Counted from the stretch's first letter, positions 40,129 through 50,635 are shown. The stretch: DNA of 64,000 nt from Fluoribacter dumoffii NY 23 (GCF_000236165.1 NZ_CM001373.1:536304-600303); one strand, 5' to 3'. Numbers and translations are program-made. Notes: a model not told the origin generated them from the letters alone.

Positions 40129-40213
40129 ATATCTATTTCCTCTTACAGCATATATTAATTATATAATATTGATTAAAAAAACACCAAAATTTAGCTGCTC
40201 CAGTCAAGGCATG

Positions 40214-43200
40214 CTACATACTATAGTTAATTGCTTCGTTTTGGGAAGGAACTTCCATTATACTTTTCGAATTTTTTACTGCAAATATAACTGGATAATG
40301 AGATGCAGGGTTATGCTCGTCTGCTAAACCCTGTGATTCCCCGCTTACATCTAAAAGGGCTCTCAACAAACAATGACTGTTTGAGTGGGGGATTAACTCG
40401 TACCGTCTGGGATCAGATGAATAGTATTGTGCATCATCTAGAATAAGGTGAGATTGCTGGTCTTCTTTGGCGAATGCCCAATAGTATAAATGCCCGCGTT
40501 GGCTTTCTATCCAGGATAAGAGGTTTTGTTTTATTATACCTGCCTCGTTTTCAATCCAGTTGCAAGTCAGAGTTATTCCTTTGGCGCTCGTTGTGAATAA
40601 AATGCCTATAGAATTATCCCAGGCTTCACCCAGTGTGCATAGTATATTCCCGGAAACAATACTCAGAATGCGCGATACAGGATCCAAGACAGTAATTCCT
40701 AAACGTACAGAAAACGAGATGAAATCAAGAATTGGCAGTAGGATAAAATTTTTTGCCAATTGCAATAAGGGCACGCATAAGCCACGGACACAATTAATGC
40801 AGAGATTCGCTAATGGATTATCAGAAAAATGTCCGAATGGCCAACTAAAACCATATAGGGGCGAGAATCTGAAGCTGGCTAACTTGTTAGCAGATGGTGG
40901 CCGTGCCGAAAATGAAAGAAATAATTGCCCTATATCCCTGACATGCCCCAGGACTGCAAAAAAGTTAATGACTAAATTCGAAAGTCCACGAAAGGGGACG
41001 TGAATAAAAAGCGCACTTGCTTCTATCAATGGAATGGTAAGCAAAGCCAAAATAAAATCCGTGCTGCCTGCAACTATTTGTTTGCTGAAAATTTTAAAAA
41101 GACTGCCGCTTTTTTTCCACCCTCTGATTAACCCATTATGAAGGCCGTAATAGTAGCCTTCAAATAAGGGCGCAATGCAGAGTTTTCCCAAGACTACCAA
41201 ATTTTTGCATAACCATTTACAGGTGCCAAGAAACCAATCATCGCCCGGATGCATTATCGTATCATAGATAGCAGCCCCACCTTTTCCACCCAGGGCAGCA
41301 TAATTGGTGTAAGGAAATTCTCCCATTTCACGTCCCAGGGAAGGGATCGCCTTAGTTAAACTGTAACCAAGACCAAGTGCCAGAGAAGCGATAATTGCAA
41401 TTTCGGCTGGGTCTTCCTTGAGGACGCTTACTGCTTCAACAAAAAACTTGTCAAGATTACCCCCGGCTACAACTCCTTGCCAATAGGTTATCGAGGCTGA
41501 AATGGCTTCAGAAATTGTACCATGGCTCATCCAGTGTGCTAGTTTTTGGGTTGGCTCAATACCTGCAATCAAACCGTTCAGGTGTAATTTGGTTAAAATT
41601 GACTTTAAGAATTCGGGAGCGAGTACTGCACCGCCGCCATAGGCATATGCAGCCATCGCCAGAGTACCAATCAGCGGGTTTTTTTCGCTGACGCCAATAA
41701 AAAAACTGGCGATATGACGAATTATTTCCAGGGTTCGATGAAAAGGGTTGTCATAAGCATGAGGACTTGGCGGATGGTTGGCACGTGCAATGATATAGGG
41801 ACTGTTGCTGATGTGTTCTTTAATGAATTCCTCAAGAGTTTGGCCAGTTTTCAAATAGCCACTATTTTCAAGGGCCAGAATTAGCGATTTTCTCTCTTTT
41901 GCATGATGCTTGGGTTGTTTCTGCAACTCTGCGGACGTTTTTGGAGAGAGGTGTGTCTCATGAATATGGTTCAAAAAATCTTCGTGTAATTGATGAATAA
42001 ATTGAGCCATGCTTTGATAGAATTTAGAGAAAAATCTGGGAAAACGCGAAATAAACGCATTAAGTTTAAGGCCGACCCGCTCGGGTAAATAAAGATGACG
42101 CTTACTGATTTGTCCTAAAACATATAAATCTTGTCCTTCTGGTAATGGATAGAAAAGCCCCTCGTGAATAAAATAACGTAATTGCACCAATTTAGTTTCT
42201 TGTCTTATCAGGAGTAGCTGCTTGCTGGCAATAATTGCCCAGCTGTCACACGGCATTTGAGTAATTATTTTTTTTGCTTTCCTCTCACTCTCTGCAAGTA
42301 TGGGGTCGCTGGAATTGTTTAGCAGTTGGGTTACCAGGGTTTTTAAATCGGAAAACCCTTTTTGAGGAAATCCTTGCAGTCGGTAATATGGGGTTATTTG
42401 CGTGATAGTTAGTCCATCCAAGCGTTGGGCTACCTCTGTTTTATGCTGGGGCTTGGCATTCATTGCCAAATAATCAATCCAATCTTGCCCATCTCTCCAT
42501 AATTTCTGAAAAAAAGCTGCTAGTTGGGCAAATCTGTTTGCAGGAATATCACTTAAGCCCACAGCCTTTGGTAATTTGTAATACTCGCAAATTACTCTTA
42601 AAGCATCATCCAAATCCTTGTTGTTCGCGCCGATATGGATTTCACTATCCCAAACAAGACAAGGGTTTTTTTCCCTATGGTTTTTTAAAATACGGCTAAA
42701 GTCCATTTGATCTTGACGGGAAACCGAATAAACACGATTAAACGAATAATGTTGGGCCGCTTTATGAGATTCGTAAAGGATTTCTCCCAGAAAACCTTCC
42801 GATACCAGTGGAGTAGTAGTTGAGATTAACCGGTTTTGACTGGAGCAGTACCCTATTATATTAATTACCTTCCTTCGGAGTACCTCATGTCCTTCATGAT
42901 CCTGGCTGTTTAGCTTGCGCTCTTCTTTCAATAATTTTTTTAATGAATTGATGCATTCATTTGCAAGGTGCAGCTTTTGTTCCTGGGCTGGAGTCAAGGG
43001 CAGGCTATAACTTGCGGAGCGTATCCGGTAGCGATGAACTTTATTGATGATGTTAGCCACCAAAGAAGAAGACCGTTCTCCCGGAAGAAGTTCAATGAGA
43101 TCCGCCTGATGAGTAAATAACATAAGCTGCACTGTTTTCTTATCATGGTTGGCGATTAAGCGCAGTCTGTCGCCTCCGGGGAGGAGATATTCCATATTAT

Positions 43201-43339
43201 AATGACCATACAGTACGGCGCCGGCTTCATAACTGAATGGACTGCCGGTAATGGTAGGGAGTGCTTGATGACTGAAGGGGGTTATAGTTAAGGGAACGAT
43301 AATTTGCGTGTGCCCTTTTGTTGTTACAAAATCCGACAT
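40214..43339 (-). CDS. Very large protein of unknown function with a membrane-rich C-terminal half
   Basis: 1041 residues with start ATG at 43339 and a strong GGAGGG ribosome site. The first 530 residues are soluble and mostly helical. From about 535 to 950 several hydrophobic or amphipathic segments follow (HIASFFIGVSEKNPLIGTLAMAAYAYGGGAVLA, IAIIASLALGLGY, FILALLTIPLIEASALFI, LVINFFAVLGHV, ILLPILDFISFSVRL). The last 90 residues are soluble. No N-terminal signal peptide. I do not recognise a family. A protein of this size, without export signal but with internal hydrophobic helices, fits a large type IV-delivered protein, and it heads a two-gene unit with the 552-residue coiled-coil gene. Confidence 0.8.
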   Translation of the reverse strand: MSDFVTTKGHTQIIVPLTITPFSHQALPTITGSPFSYEAGAVLYGHYNMEYLLPGGDRLRLIANHDKKTVQLMLFTHQADLIELLPGERSSSLVANIINKVHRYRIRSASYSLPLTPAQEQKLHLANECINSLKKLLKEERKLNSQDHEGHEVLRRKVINIIGYCSSQNRLISTTTPLVSEGFLGEILYESHKAAQHYSFNRVYSVSRQDQMDFSRILKNHREKNPCLVWDSEIHIGANNKDLDDALRVICEYYKLPKAVGLSDIPANRFAQLAAFFQKLWRDGQDWIDYLAMNAKPQHKTEVAQRLDGLTITQITPYYRLQGFPQKGFSDLKTLVTQLLNNSSDPILAESERKAKKIITQMPCDSWAIIASKQLLLIRQETKLVQLRYFIHEGLFYPLPEGQDLYVLGQISKRHLYLPERVGLKLNAFISRFPRFFSKFYQSMAQFIHQLHEDFLNHIHETHLSPKTSAELQKQPKHHAKERKSLILALENSGYLKTGQTLEEFIKEHISNSPYIIARANHPPSPHAYDNPFHRTLEIIRHIASFFIGVSEKNPLIGTLAMAAYAYGGGAVLAPEFLKSILTKLHLNGLIAGIEPTQKLAHWMSHGTISEAISASITYWQGVVAGGNLDKFFVEAVSVLKEDPAEIAIIASLALGLGYSLTKAIPSLGREMGEFPYTNYAALGGKGGAAIYDTIMHPGDDWFLGTCKWLCKNLVVLGKLCIAPLFEGYYYGLHNGLIRGWKKSGSLFKIFSKQIVAGSTDFILALLTIPLIEASALFIHVPFRGLSNLVINFFAVLGHVRDIGQLFLSFSARPPSANKLASFRFSPLYGFSWPFGHFSDNPLANLCINCVRGLCVPLLQLAKNFILLPILDFISFSVRLGITVLDPVSRILSIVSGNILCTLGEAWDNSIGILFTTSAKGITLTCNWIENEAGIIKQNLLSWIESQRGHLYYWAFAKEDQQSHLILDDAQYYSSDPRRYELIPHSNSHCLLRALLDVSGESQGLADEHNPASHYPVIFAVKNSKSIMEVPSQNEAINYSM

Positions 43340-43474
43340 TGGAACCCTCCTTTGTTCACATACTGCACAGGATACTTTGTTTTTTAGTGAAATATCAATA
43401 GGACTGACTTATAAACTGGAAATTTTATAGTCCCACTGATAAAATGTTTTAAAAATAAACAGGAATCTATTTTA

Positions 43475-44362
43475 ATGATTAGTTATTGTGGTTATATCGC
43501 TTTGGTTGGTCGACCTAATGTAGGTAAATCAACACTTCTCAATTGTATTTTGCAACAAAAAGTTAGCATTACCTCAAGAAAGCCACAAACAACCCGGCAC
43601 AGTATTCTGGGAATTCGTACCGAGGGGGATTATCAGTTCGTTTATGTGGATACCCCCGGAATTCATCAGGGGAATAAGAAAGCAATGAATCGTATGATGA
43701 ATAAAACAGCGATTAGTGTATTGCGTGATGTGGATGTGATTGCTTTTTTAGTGGATGGAACTCATTGGCAAGAGGAAGACGAGTACGTTTTGAGCTTGAT
43801 AAAACAAGCTAAAGTGCCCTGTATTTTGGTAGTGAATAAAGTAGATAAAATAGAGGATAAGACTCAGTTGTTACCCTGGATAGAGAAAATAAGCCAAAAA
43901 TTTGAATTCGCGGCGATTATTCCCATATCTGCAAAAACAGGGGTTCAGGTTGATGAGTTGCAAAATAAATTACAGAATTATCTACCTGAAGGACCTCATT
44001 TGTTCCCTGATGATCAATTGACAGATCGTTCCATCAAATTTTTATGCGCTGAATTGTTGCGGGAAAAAATCTTCCGCTTTTGCGGACAGGAATTACCTTA
44101 TGCTGTTACAGTAGATATTGAATCCTTTAAGGATGAAGGGTCGCTTGTGCGTATTCATGCATTAATTCTTGTGGATAAAGACAATCATAAGCGTATGATT
44201 ATTGGGGATAAAGGACAAAAATTAAAGGAAATGGCCACTGGTGCCCGGTTGGATATGGAAAAACTGTTAGGCAAAAAGGTATTCCTGCAGTGCTGGTGCA
44301 AGGTAAAATCAGGCTGGTCGGATGATGAGCGAATCTTAAAACAATTAGGCTATGACCACTAA
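43475..44362 (+). CDS. era: GTPase Era
   Basis: 295 residues, normal Era length. It helps mature 16S rRNA and the 30S subunit. G1 is GRPNVGKS (about 12-19), G3 DTPG (about 59-62), and G4 NKVD (about 121-124). The KH domain near the C-terminus has MIIGDKGQKLKEM (about 242-254). It overlaps recO by 11 bases; rnc, a usual upstream neighbour, is not in the window. Confidence 0.97.
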   Translation: MISYCGYIALVGRPNVGKSTLLNCILQQKVSITSRKPQTTRHSILGIRTEGDYQFVYVDTPGIHQGNKKAMNRMMNKTAISVLRDVDVIAFLVDGTHWQEEDEYVLSLIKQAKVPCILVVNKVDKIEDKTQLLPWIEKISQKFEFAAIIPISAKTGVQVDELQNKLQNYLPEGPHLFPDDQLTDRSIKFLCAELLREKIFRFCGQELPYAVTVDIESFKDEGSLVRIHALILVDKDNHKRMIIGDKGQKLKEMATGARLDMEKLLGKKVFLQCWCKVKSGWSDDERILKQLGYDH

Positions 44363-45044
44363 GACAATAGAAGCTTGGGTTTTACACAAGAAATGGACTG
44401 GTGATACGAGCGCGCAAGTCAGTTTTTTTACGCGTGAATTAGGATTGATTCAGTGCCTTTACAAAGGAGGGCGCACCCCTAAAAAGCAAGCCCTCCTTCA
44501 GCCCTTTACCCCTTTATGGGTAAGTCTGACGGAACGTCATGAGCGATTTTATGCCCAAACTGTTGAAGGTATCTCCCCAACACTCCACCTTGCTGGCAGT
44601 TCCCTTTTTTCAGGCTTGTACGTCAACGAAATTCTATATTATGCCCTAAGCCCCAACTATTCTGACCCTGTATTATTTGATTCGTATTTATTTACTTTAA
44701 ATGGTCTTGCTTTGGCCAGGGAACGATTAATTATGGAAGCGTTGTTACGACGTTTTGAATGGGCCTTACTGCATGCGTGCGGTTATACTTTTTCACTAAC
44801 GCAAGAAGCAAGAACCGAAAAACTGATTGTTGAAGAATTATATTATCAATTTATTGGGGGCGAAGGCTTTGTTGCCGATAGCAAGGGAATTTCAGGCGCC
44901 CATATTCTCGCCTTGGCCCAAGATAACTTAAGTGAGCCCACTTATTTAAAATCAGCAAAAATAATCATGCGCCAAGCAATCGATCATCTTTTGGGTGGAC
45001 GCGAAATAAAGACAAGGGCTTTGTATTTTACAGAGGCAAAATAA
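44352..45044 (+). CDS. recO: DNA repair protein RecO
   Basis: 230 residues. RecO loads RecA onto SSB-coated DNA with RecR. An N-terminal OB-fold (about 1-80) and a helical C-terminal part are visible; sequence identity in the family is low, so position after era matters. No zinc-finger cysteine cluster is seen, as in other gammaproteobacterial RecO proteins. Confidence 0.92.
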   Translation: MTTKTIEAWVLHKKWTGDTSAQVSFFTRELGLIQCLYKGGRTPKKQALLQPFTPLWVSLTERHERFYAQTVEGISPTLHLAGSSLFSGLYVNEILYYALSPNYSDPVLFDSYLFTLNGLALARERLIMEALLRRFEWALLHACGYTFSLTQEARTEKLIVEELYYQFIGGEGFVADSKGISGAHILALAQDNLSEPTYLKSAKIIMRQAIDHLLGGREIKTRALYFTEAK

Positions 45045-45132
45045 ACAAGCTTTTTCTGTTTTAGGGAATCCAGGATACTTAAAAGTTATTCCCTTACTGT
45101 CACCTGCATTAGAATATATATTTTTAAGCAAC

Positions 45133-45162
45133 TTGAGTTTAATACAGGATGAACCTTATACT
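45133..45162 (+). promoter_or_regulatory. Promoter for pdxJ-korA-korB
   Basis: TTGAGT (45133-45138) and TATACT (45157-45162) are 18 bases apart, a good fit to a sigma-70 promoter. The start of pdxJ is at 45188 with an AAGGTG ribosome site at 45178-45183. Transcription would begin near 45169. Confidence 0.55.
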
Positions 45163-45187
45163 CTTTATTTTATAAGTAAGGTGTAGA

Positions 45188-45934
45188 ATGAAGAAGCCAA
45201 TATTATTGGGTGTCAATATTGATCATATAGCTACTGTACGCCAGGCACGAGGTACGCGTTATCCCGATCCGGTACAAGCTGCAATAGACGCAGAAGAAGC
45301 GGGCGCTGATGGGATTACATTGCACATGAGAGAAGATTTACGCCATATCCAGGCTCGCGATGTGCGGTTGATTAAACAAGTATTACAAACACGAATGAAC
45401 CTTGAACTGGCAGTGACCGATTCCATGCTTGATTTCGCCGAAGAAATTGTCCCTGAGCATTCCTGTCTGGTTCCAGAAAAGCGTGAAGAGCTGACTACAG
45501 AAGGCGGTCTGGATGTTCTTACACACCAAAAATCGGTAGAACATGCGGTAAGGCGTTTGCAAGCGTTGGGGAGTGAAGTATCTTTATTTATCGATCCTGA
45601 TTGCGAACAAATTAAAGCTGCTGCCGATATTGGTGCGCCAGTGATTGAATTGCATACGGGTTGTTATGCTGATGCGACCCATGTTGAGCAGCAACAGCAT
45701 GAATTGGAACGGATAAAAGCGGCCGCCGAATATGCAGCCAGTTTGAACCTGATTGTTAATGCTGGCCATGGTCTTAATTATCATAATGTACAACCAATAG
45801 CTGCTATAAAAGAACTACATGAACTTAACATAGGCCATGCGATTATTGCTCGAGCTTTATTTTGTGGTATGAAAGAGGCAGTACGACACATGCGTCAACT
45901 AATGCAGGAAGCAAGACTTTATGTCAACATCTGA
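45188..45934 (+). CDS. pdxJ: Pyridoxine 5'-phosphate synthase
   Basis: 248 residues. It condenses 1-deoxyxylulose-5-phosphate and aminoacetone phosphate to make pyridoxine phosphate. The starts [15 protein letters not shown] (about 7-21) and the DCEQ/ELHTG parts with active-site residues are present. In many genomes pdxJ follows recO, as here. It overlaps korA by 14 bases. Confidence 0.96.
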   Translation: MKKPILLGVNIDHIATVRQARGTRYPDPVQAAIDAEEAGADGITLHMREDLRHIQARDVRLIKQVLQTRMNLELAVTDSMLDFAEEIVPEHSCLVPEKREELTTEGGLDVLTHQKSVEHAVRRLQALGSEVSLFIDPDCEQIKAAADIGAPVIELHTGCYADATHVEQQQHELERIKAAAEYAASLNLIVNAGHGLNYHNVQPIAAIKELHELNIGHAIIARALFCGMKEAVRHMRQLMQEARLYVNI

Positions 45935-47732
45935 CGTTATTGTTATACGGATTACTGGAGATTCAGGGGACGGTGTACAGTTGGTAGGGGAGCAGCTCAC
46001 TATCAGTGCCGCCCTAACGGGTCGTGATGTGCGTACTTTACCTGATTTTCCAGCCGAAATACGAGCCCCGGCAGGAACAGTAGGCGGCGTTTCCGGTTTT
46101 CAGCTGGCTATGGCTGAGCATGCTATTTTTACTGCAGGCGAATCACTGGATGTACTCGTTGCTTTAAATCCCGCTGCATTAAAGAATTCCCTGCAACATC
46201 TCAACCAAGGTGGTTTACTGATCATCAATGAAGACAGTTACCAGGAGAAAGATTGGCAAAAGGCAGGGGTGGATAAGAGTTTTCTTGATAATTGCGCCGA
46301 GCATTATCAAATTATTTCATTCCCTTTAATTACCCAGACCTTGCAAGCTGTATCTGCGCTTGAATTAACCAAGCCACAGGCTTCCAAAACGAAAAATTTT
46401 TATGTGTTGGGTTTGGTGCTGTGGTTATTTGATTTACCAACCACGGCGTGTGAAGCATTTATTGCAAAAAAATTCAAGACCAACCCTGTAATCGCCGAGG
46501 CTAATCAACTGGCTTTATTGGCCGGTTACAATTATGGAATGACTTTAGAACTCACGCGCCGCGACTATATGTTAGGTGAAGTAAATCGTGATAAAGGGGA
46601 ATATCGGCAAATTACAGGTGTTGAAGCAGTAGGCTTGGCTCTTGCCGCACTTGCTACTTCAACACAAGTGCCTATGCTGGTTTCGGGATACCCGATTACT
46701 CCTTCCTCAGCAATACTCCATGAATGCGCGCGTCTAGCGGATTATGGGGTGCAATTATTGCAAGCAGAAGATGAAATTGCTGCAATTTGTGCCTGTATTG
46801 GTGCTGCATATGGCGGAAGGCTGGCTTTAACAACCACATCAGGCCCAGGCCTGGATTTAAAAAGCGAAAGCCTTGGTTTGGCAGTAGTGGCTGAATTACC
46901 TTTAGTTTTGCTTGATGTACAACGTGCAGGAGCATCAACCGGGCTACCAACTAAAACAAGTCAAAGTGATTTAATGCAGGCGCTCTACGGACGTCATGGG
47001 GAAGCGCCATTACCCGTATTGGCAGCTCAATCTGCTGCAGATTGCTTTGATACAGTTTTAGAAGCATTTTGTTTTGCTATCAAATACATGACTCCGGTAA
47101 TTGTTTTACTGGATGCTTATCTGGCAAACGCTGCAGAGCCTTGGAAAATACCAGAGGTTAACTCTTTAAAACTTCCTCAAATTGAATTTAATCGTTTTCC
47201 CAAGCCATTCACCCGGGATGAATTTTTAAGTCGCAGCTGGAACAAACCAGGGACTCCTGGGTTTATCCACCAATTGGGGGGCCTGGAAAAACAAGGTGAA
47301 GAAGGCCGAGTAAGCTATGATGCGGAAAACCATCAGAAAATGGTTCATTTACGCCAGCAGAAAATTAAAGGTATTGCCCGAGAATATACCCCTTTGGCAA
47401 TTGAAGGTGACGTGGATGCATCAATCCTTTTAATAGGCTGGGGAAGTACTTATGGCAGCTTGAAGTCTGCAGTTTCACAATGTCTGGAACAAGGATTGGC
47501 AATAGCTTATGTGCATTTACGCCACCTAAATCCTTTGCCGGATGATTTAGGAAATATTTTAAGAAAATACCGTACCGTATTAGTTGCCGAATTAAATTCA
47601 GGCCACCTGTGTCAGATTATCCGTGCCACCTATTTGGTCGATGCGCGAGCAATAAGCCAGTCGAATGGTCAGCCTTTCACAGTCAGTCATCTGGTGCAAA
47701 CTATAAAAGTGGAAGCCAATTATGAGCAATAA
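45921..47732 (+). CDS. korA: 2-oxoacid:ferredoxin oxidoreductase, gamma-alpha fusion subunit
   Basis: 603 residues. The N-terminal gamma-like domain (about 1-190, [14 protein letters not shown]) is fused to the alpha domain (about 210-600). This is the KorA type of two-subunit enzyme, likely acting on 2-oxoglutarate with ferredoxin. It lies in one run with korB and pdxJ. The precise substrate cannot be told from the sequence alone, so the gene name is by similarity. Confidence 0.88.
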   Translation: MSTSDVIVIRITGDSGDGVQLVGEQLTISAALTGRDVRTLPDFPAEIRAPAGTVGGVSGFQLAMAEHAIFTAGESLDVLVALNPAALKNSLQHLNQGGLLIINEDSYQEKDWQKAGVDKSFLDNCAEHYQIISFPLITQTLQAVSALELTKPQASKTKNFYVLGLVLWLFDLPTTACEAFIAKKFKTNPVIAEANQLALLAGYNYGMTLELTRRDYMLGEVNRDKGEYRQITGVEAVGLALAALATSTQVPMLVSGYPITPSSAILHECARLADYGVQLLQAEDEIAAICACIGAAYGGRLALTTTSGPGLDLKSESLGLAVVAELPLVLLDVQRAGASTGLPTKTSQSDLMQALYGRHGEAPLPVLAAQSAADCFDTVLEAFCFAIKYMTPVIVLLDAYLANAAEPWKIPEVNSLKLPQIEFNRFPKPFTRDEFLSRSWNKPGTPGFIHQLGGLEKQGEEGRVSYDAENHQKMVHLRQQKIKGIAREYTPLAIEGDVDASILLIGWGSTYGSLKSAVSQCLEQGLAIAYVHLRHLNPLPDDLGNILRKYRTVLVAELNSGHLCQIIRATYLVDARAISQSNGQPFTVSHLVQTIKVEANYEQ

Positions 47733-48687
47733 CTATAAGCGTGAAGATTTTGCCAATGCAAATGAAGTTCGTTGGTGTCCTGGATGCGGTGATTATGCCA
47801 TTTTAATGGCCCTGCAAAAAATTCTGCCTGATTTGGGATTGCCTCCGGAACAGCATGTTTTTGTTTCAGGAATAGGATGTGCAGGGAGATTACCTTATTA
47901 CATGAATACTTATGGTTTCCACACCATTCATGGCCGGGCTACAGCAGTTGCAACCGGATTAAAAGTCCTTCGTGAGGATCTGTGTGTTTGGGTAATTACT
48001 GGAGATGGGGATGCTTTAAGCATTGGTGGTAACCATTTGCTTCATATTTTGCGCCGAAATGTAAATGTGAATATTTTGCTATTCAATAACCAGGTTTATG
48101 GGTTAACAAAAGGACAATTTTCACCCACATCACAAAAGGGGCAAGTAACCAAAACATCTCCCAAGGGGGTAACTAACGAGCCAGTTAATCCACTTACTTT
48201 GGCTTTAGCAGCCGGCGCTGGTTTTGTAGCACGCGCTGTTGACAAAGATCCCGTTCATTTAGGGTCTCTGTTAAAGAAAGCCCAGGAACATCAAGGCTGT
48301 TCTTTTGTAGAAATTTACCAGGATTGTAATATTTTTAACCATGGTGCTTTTGATGAGTTTGCGTTAAAAAGTAATCGGGCTCAAAACACCGTCTTATTGG
48401 AAGAAGGACAACCCCTGCTATTTGGTGCACAGAAAGAAAAAGCCTTACAGTTACAAGGCGAGCAATTCGTCCATGTCTCTGCGGAAGAGGGGAGTTACCG
48501 ACATAATGCAGGGAGTTTTACTGAAGCAATGCGTCTTGCGTCTTTATCTTTTCCTGAACATCCAGTTCCTTTAGGGGTTTATTATCAAAAAAAGCGGGAT
48601 TTGTTTGCTCTTCCCCAAGAGATAAGAAAGACTGTAAATGATTTACCTGAGCTGTTTCGAGCTAAAGCTACCTGGCACCAAAACTAG
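47722..48687 (+). CDS. korB: 2-oxoacid:ferredoxin oxidoreductase, beta (TPP-binding) subunit
   Basis: 321 residues. WCPGCGDYAIL (about 13-23) and the thiamine-diphosphate motif GDGDALSIGGNH...NNQVYGLTKGQ (about 94-133) identify the beta subunit. Cysteines at about 14 and 17 plus later ones could hold an iron-sulfur cluster. It overlaps korA by 11 bases. The partner ferredoxin is not in the window. Confidence 0.9.
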   Translation: MSNNYKREDFANANEVRWCPGCGDYAILMALQKILPDLGLPPEQHVFVSGIGCAGRLPYYMNTYGFHTIHGRATAVATGLKVLREDLCVWVITGDGDALSIGGNHLLHILRRNVNVNILLFNNQVYGLTKGQFSPTSQKGQVTKTSPKGVTNEPVNPLTLALAAGAGFVARAVDKDPVHLGSLLKKAQEHQGCSFVEIYQDCNIFNHGAFDEFALKSNRAQNTVLLEEGQPLLFGAQKEKALQLQGEQFVHVSAEEGSYRHNAGSFTEAMRLASLSFPEHPVPLGVYYQKKRDLFALPQEIRKTVNDLPELFRAKATWHQN

Positions 48688-48757
48688 AGGTTTTCCTGAA
48701 GTGCAACAGCAAGCGAATAAAGCCTGTTCTAAATAGTCCCAGACATATCCCATTGTG

Positions 48758-48830
48758 CCTGGCTGCTTGCAGTCAGGGAGCGCATAAAGAACAACATCCT
48801 GGTTGCGAGCAACCAGGAGGCCTCAACCAG
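48758..48830. terminator. Tandem hairpins after korB
   Basis: CCTGGCTG-CTTG-CAGTCAGG (48758-48777) is an 8-bp stem with one wobble. TCCTGGTTG-CGAG-CAACCAGGA (48797-48818) is a 9-bp perfect stem with a 4-base loop. A second CAACCAGG follows at 48824-48831 and could replace the first arm. The structure sits between korB and the convergent membrane-protein gene and may end both. Other than this, the 48688-48952 gap shows no gene. Confidence 0.5.
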
Positions 48831-48952
48831 GGGGTAAAAAATAAACTATTTGGACGCCTGGAGGATATATTACTTTTGGCTATAACTTGAGGTTTAGATA
48901 AAAAAAATCCCGGCAAAAAAACAACCGGGATTCAGGTAGAGGAGAACGATAA

Positions 48953-49624
48953 CTAGTCACGGCCTGAAAACGCGCTTAATATATTAAGCAAGCTGACGAA
49001 CAAGTTATAAATTGATACAAAAAGACCAACTGTAGCGGAAATATAATTGGTTTCACCTTCATGAATAATCGCACTGGTTTGCATGAGGATTAAACCTGAA
49101 GAAATAAGGATAAAAGCAGCTGAGATGGCTAATTGTAAAGCTGGCATTTGAATGAAAATTCCCGCAATCATCGCCAATAAAACAACCATCATAGCCACAA
49201 AGAGAAATCCTCCAAGGAAGCTGAAATCTTTTTTGGTGGTTAAGGCATAACCGGATAATGCAAAGAAAATGATACCGGTACCGCCAAGGGCAGTGGCTAT
49301 TAATTGGGGTCCATTAGAAAAGTTGCTTATGTAAAAATTAAGGACTGGGCCTAAGGTATACCCCAGGAAACCGGTAAAGGCAAAAACACTGACTAATCCC
49401 CATACACTGTTTCTTAATGCTTGGGTCAAAAACATTAAACCATAAACGCCAACTATCATGAGAAGAGGATTCATGGGGCGTGCGCCGCTTGCAAGCGATA
49501 AAAATGCCATAAACCCACTAAATATAAATGTCAGACCTAATAACAGATAAGTATTGCGTAGTACCTTATTGCTCGAAAGTACTGACTCACGTTGGGTGAG
49601 CACGGTAACATTATTTCGGTTCAT
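48953..49624 (-). CDS. Bax-inhibitor-1/YccA family membrane protein
   Basis: 223 residues from ATG at 49624 with an AGGAG ribosome site; the frame opens earlier at 49696 but lacks one. Seven membrane segments are seen, as in the BI-1 (TMBIM)/YccA family. YccA modulates FtsH proteolysis in E. coli; other members affect calcium or proton leak. Function here is by family only. Confidence 0.88.
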   Translation of the reverse strand: MNRNNVTVLTQRESVLSSNKVLRNTYLLLGLTFIFSGFMAFLSLASGARPMNPLLMIVGVYGLMFLTQALRNSVWGLVSVFAFTGFLGYTLGPVLNFYISNFSNGPQLIATALGGTGIIFFALSGYALTTKKDFSFLGGFLFVAMMVVLLAMIAGIFIQMPALQLAISAAFILISSGLILMQTSAIIHEGETNYISATVGLFVSIYNLFVSLLNILSAFSGRD

Positions 49625-49825
49625 TGTTTGAAGCTCCTCTATGTTTATACTAAGTCTAGCATATCTATGGGTTAGTTTCCTACATTTCAAGATCAAAACA
49701 AAGTATTTTTGTTTTGCGGTTCCCTAGTACTATAGTAGTATTATGAGTAAATTAAAATAGAACGCGTAACGCTCGGTTTATGCGAAATATTTTGGATGTT
49801 TTTAAATCTCAATCCAGGATCGATT

Positions 49826-50635
49826 ATGGCACGGGCAGCATTGGTACAAATGGTTTCTTCGGCAAATACAGCTGAGAATTTGCAACAGGCGGAACAACTC
49901 CTGAAACAAGCCCGTGATAATGAGGCTGATCTTGTGCTGTTGCCTGAAAATTTTGCCTTTATGGGACTTCATGAGCAGGATAAATTAGCGATAAGTGAAG
50001 TTTATGGGGTTGGTCCAATACAAGAACGGCTCAGCCGATTAGCAAAAGAATTACGCTTGTGGGTCATTGCGGGTACTATTCCTCTTAAAAGTAACGGTTC
50101 AAAAGTTCGCGCCAGTTGCTTGGTTTATGATGATCAAGGTAAATGTGCAGCACGCTATGATAAAATTCATTTATTTGACGTCAAAGTTTCCTCAGGAGAG
50201 GCCTATCAGGAATCAATGTCCATTGAAAGGGGGCATGACCTGGCTTTGGTAGAAACTCCAATTGGCAAAATAGGATTGACTGTTTGTTATGACTTGCGTT
50301 TTCCGGAACTTTATCAACTGCTTATGCTCGAAGGTGCGCAATTGTTTACAGTTCCTTCTGCGTTTACCGCGGTAACTGGTCTTGCCCATTGGGAGATATT
50401 GCTACGCGCACGTGCGATTGAAAATCTTTGTTATGTTTTGGCAGCAAATCAGGGGGGGCAACACGAAAACGGACGTTCTACTTTTGGCCACAGCATGATA
50501 ATTGATCCTTGGGGACGTATATTGACCCAAAAAGAAAAGGGTCCTGGAATCGTAGTGGCAGATATCGATTTACACAATCAGAAGGAATTACGTCAAAACT
50601 TCCCCTGTTTGGATCATCATGTATTAAACTTATAA
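49826..50635 (+). CDS. Nitrilase-superfamily amidase (deaminated-glutathione amidase-like)
   Basis: 269 residues from ATG at 49826 with CCAGGA upstream; the frame opens earlier at 49796. The Glu-Lys-Cys triad is seen in LPENF (about 41), KIHLFD (about 114) and TVCYDLRF (about 155). It most resembles the Nit1/YbeM branch, which repairs deaminated glutathione, but other amides cannot be excluded. tldD follows by 64 bases. Confidence 0.87.
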   Translation: MARAALVQMVSSANTAENLQQAEQLLKQARDNEADLVLLPENFAFMGLHEQDKLAISEVYGVGPIQERLSRLAKELRLWVIAGTIPLKSNGSKVRASCLVYDDQGKCAARYDKIHLFDVKVSSGEAYQESMSIERGHDLALVETPIGKIGLTVCYDLRFPELYQLLMLEGAQLFTVPSAFTAVTGLAHWEILLRARAIENLCYVLAANQGGQHENGRSTFGHSMIIDPWGRILTQKEKGPGIVVADIDLHNQKELRQNFPCLDHHVLNL

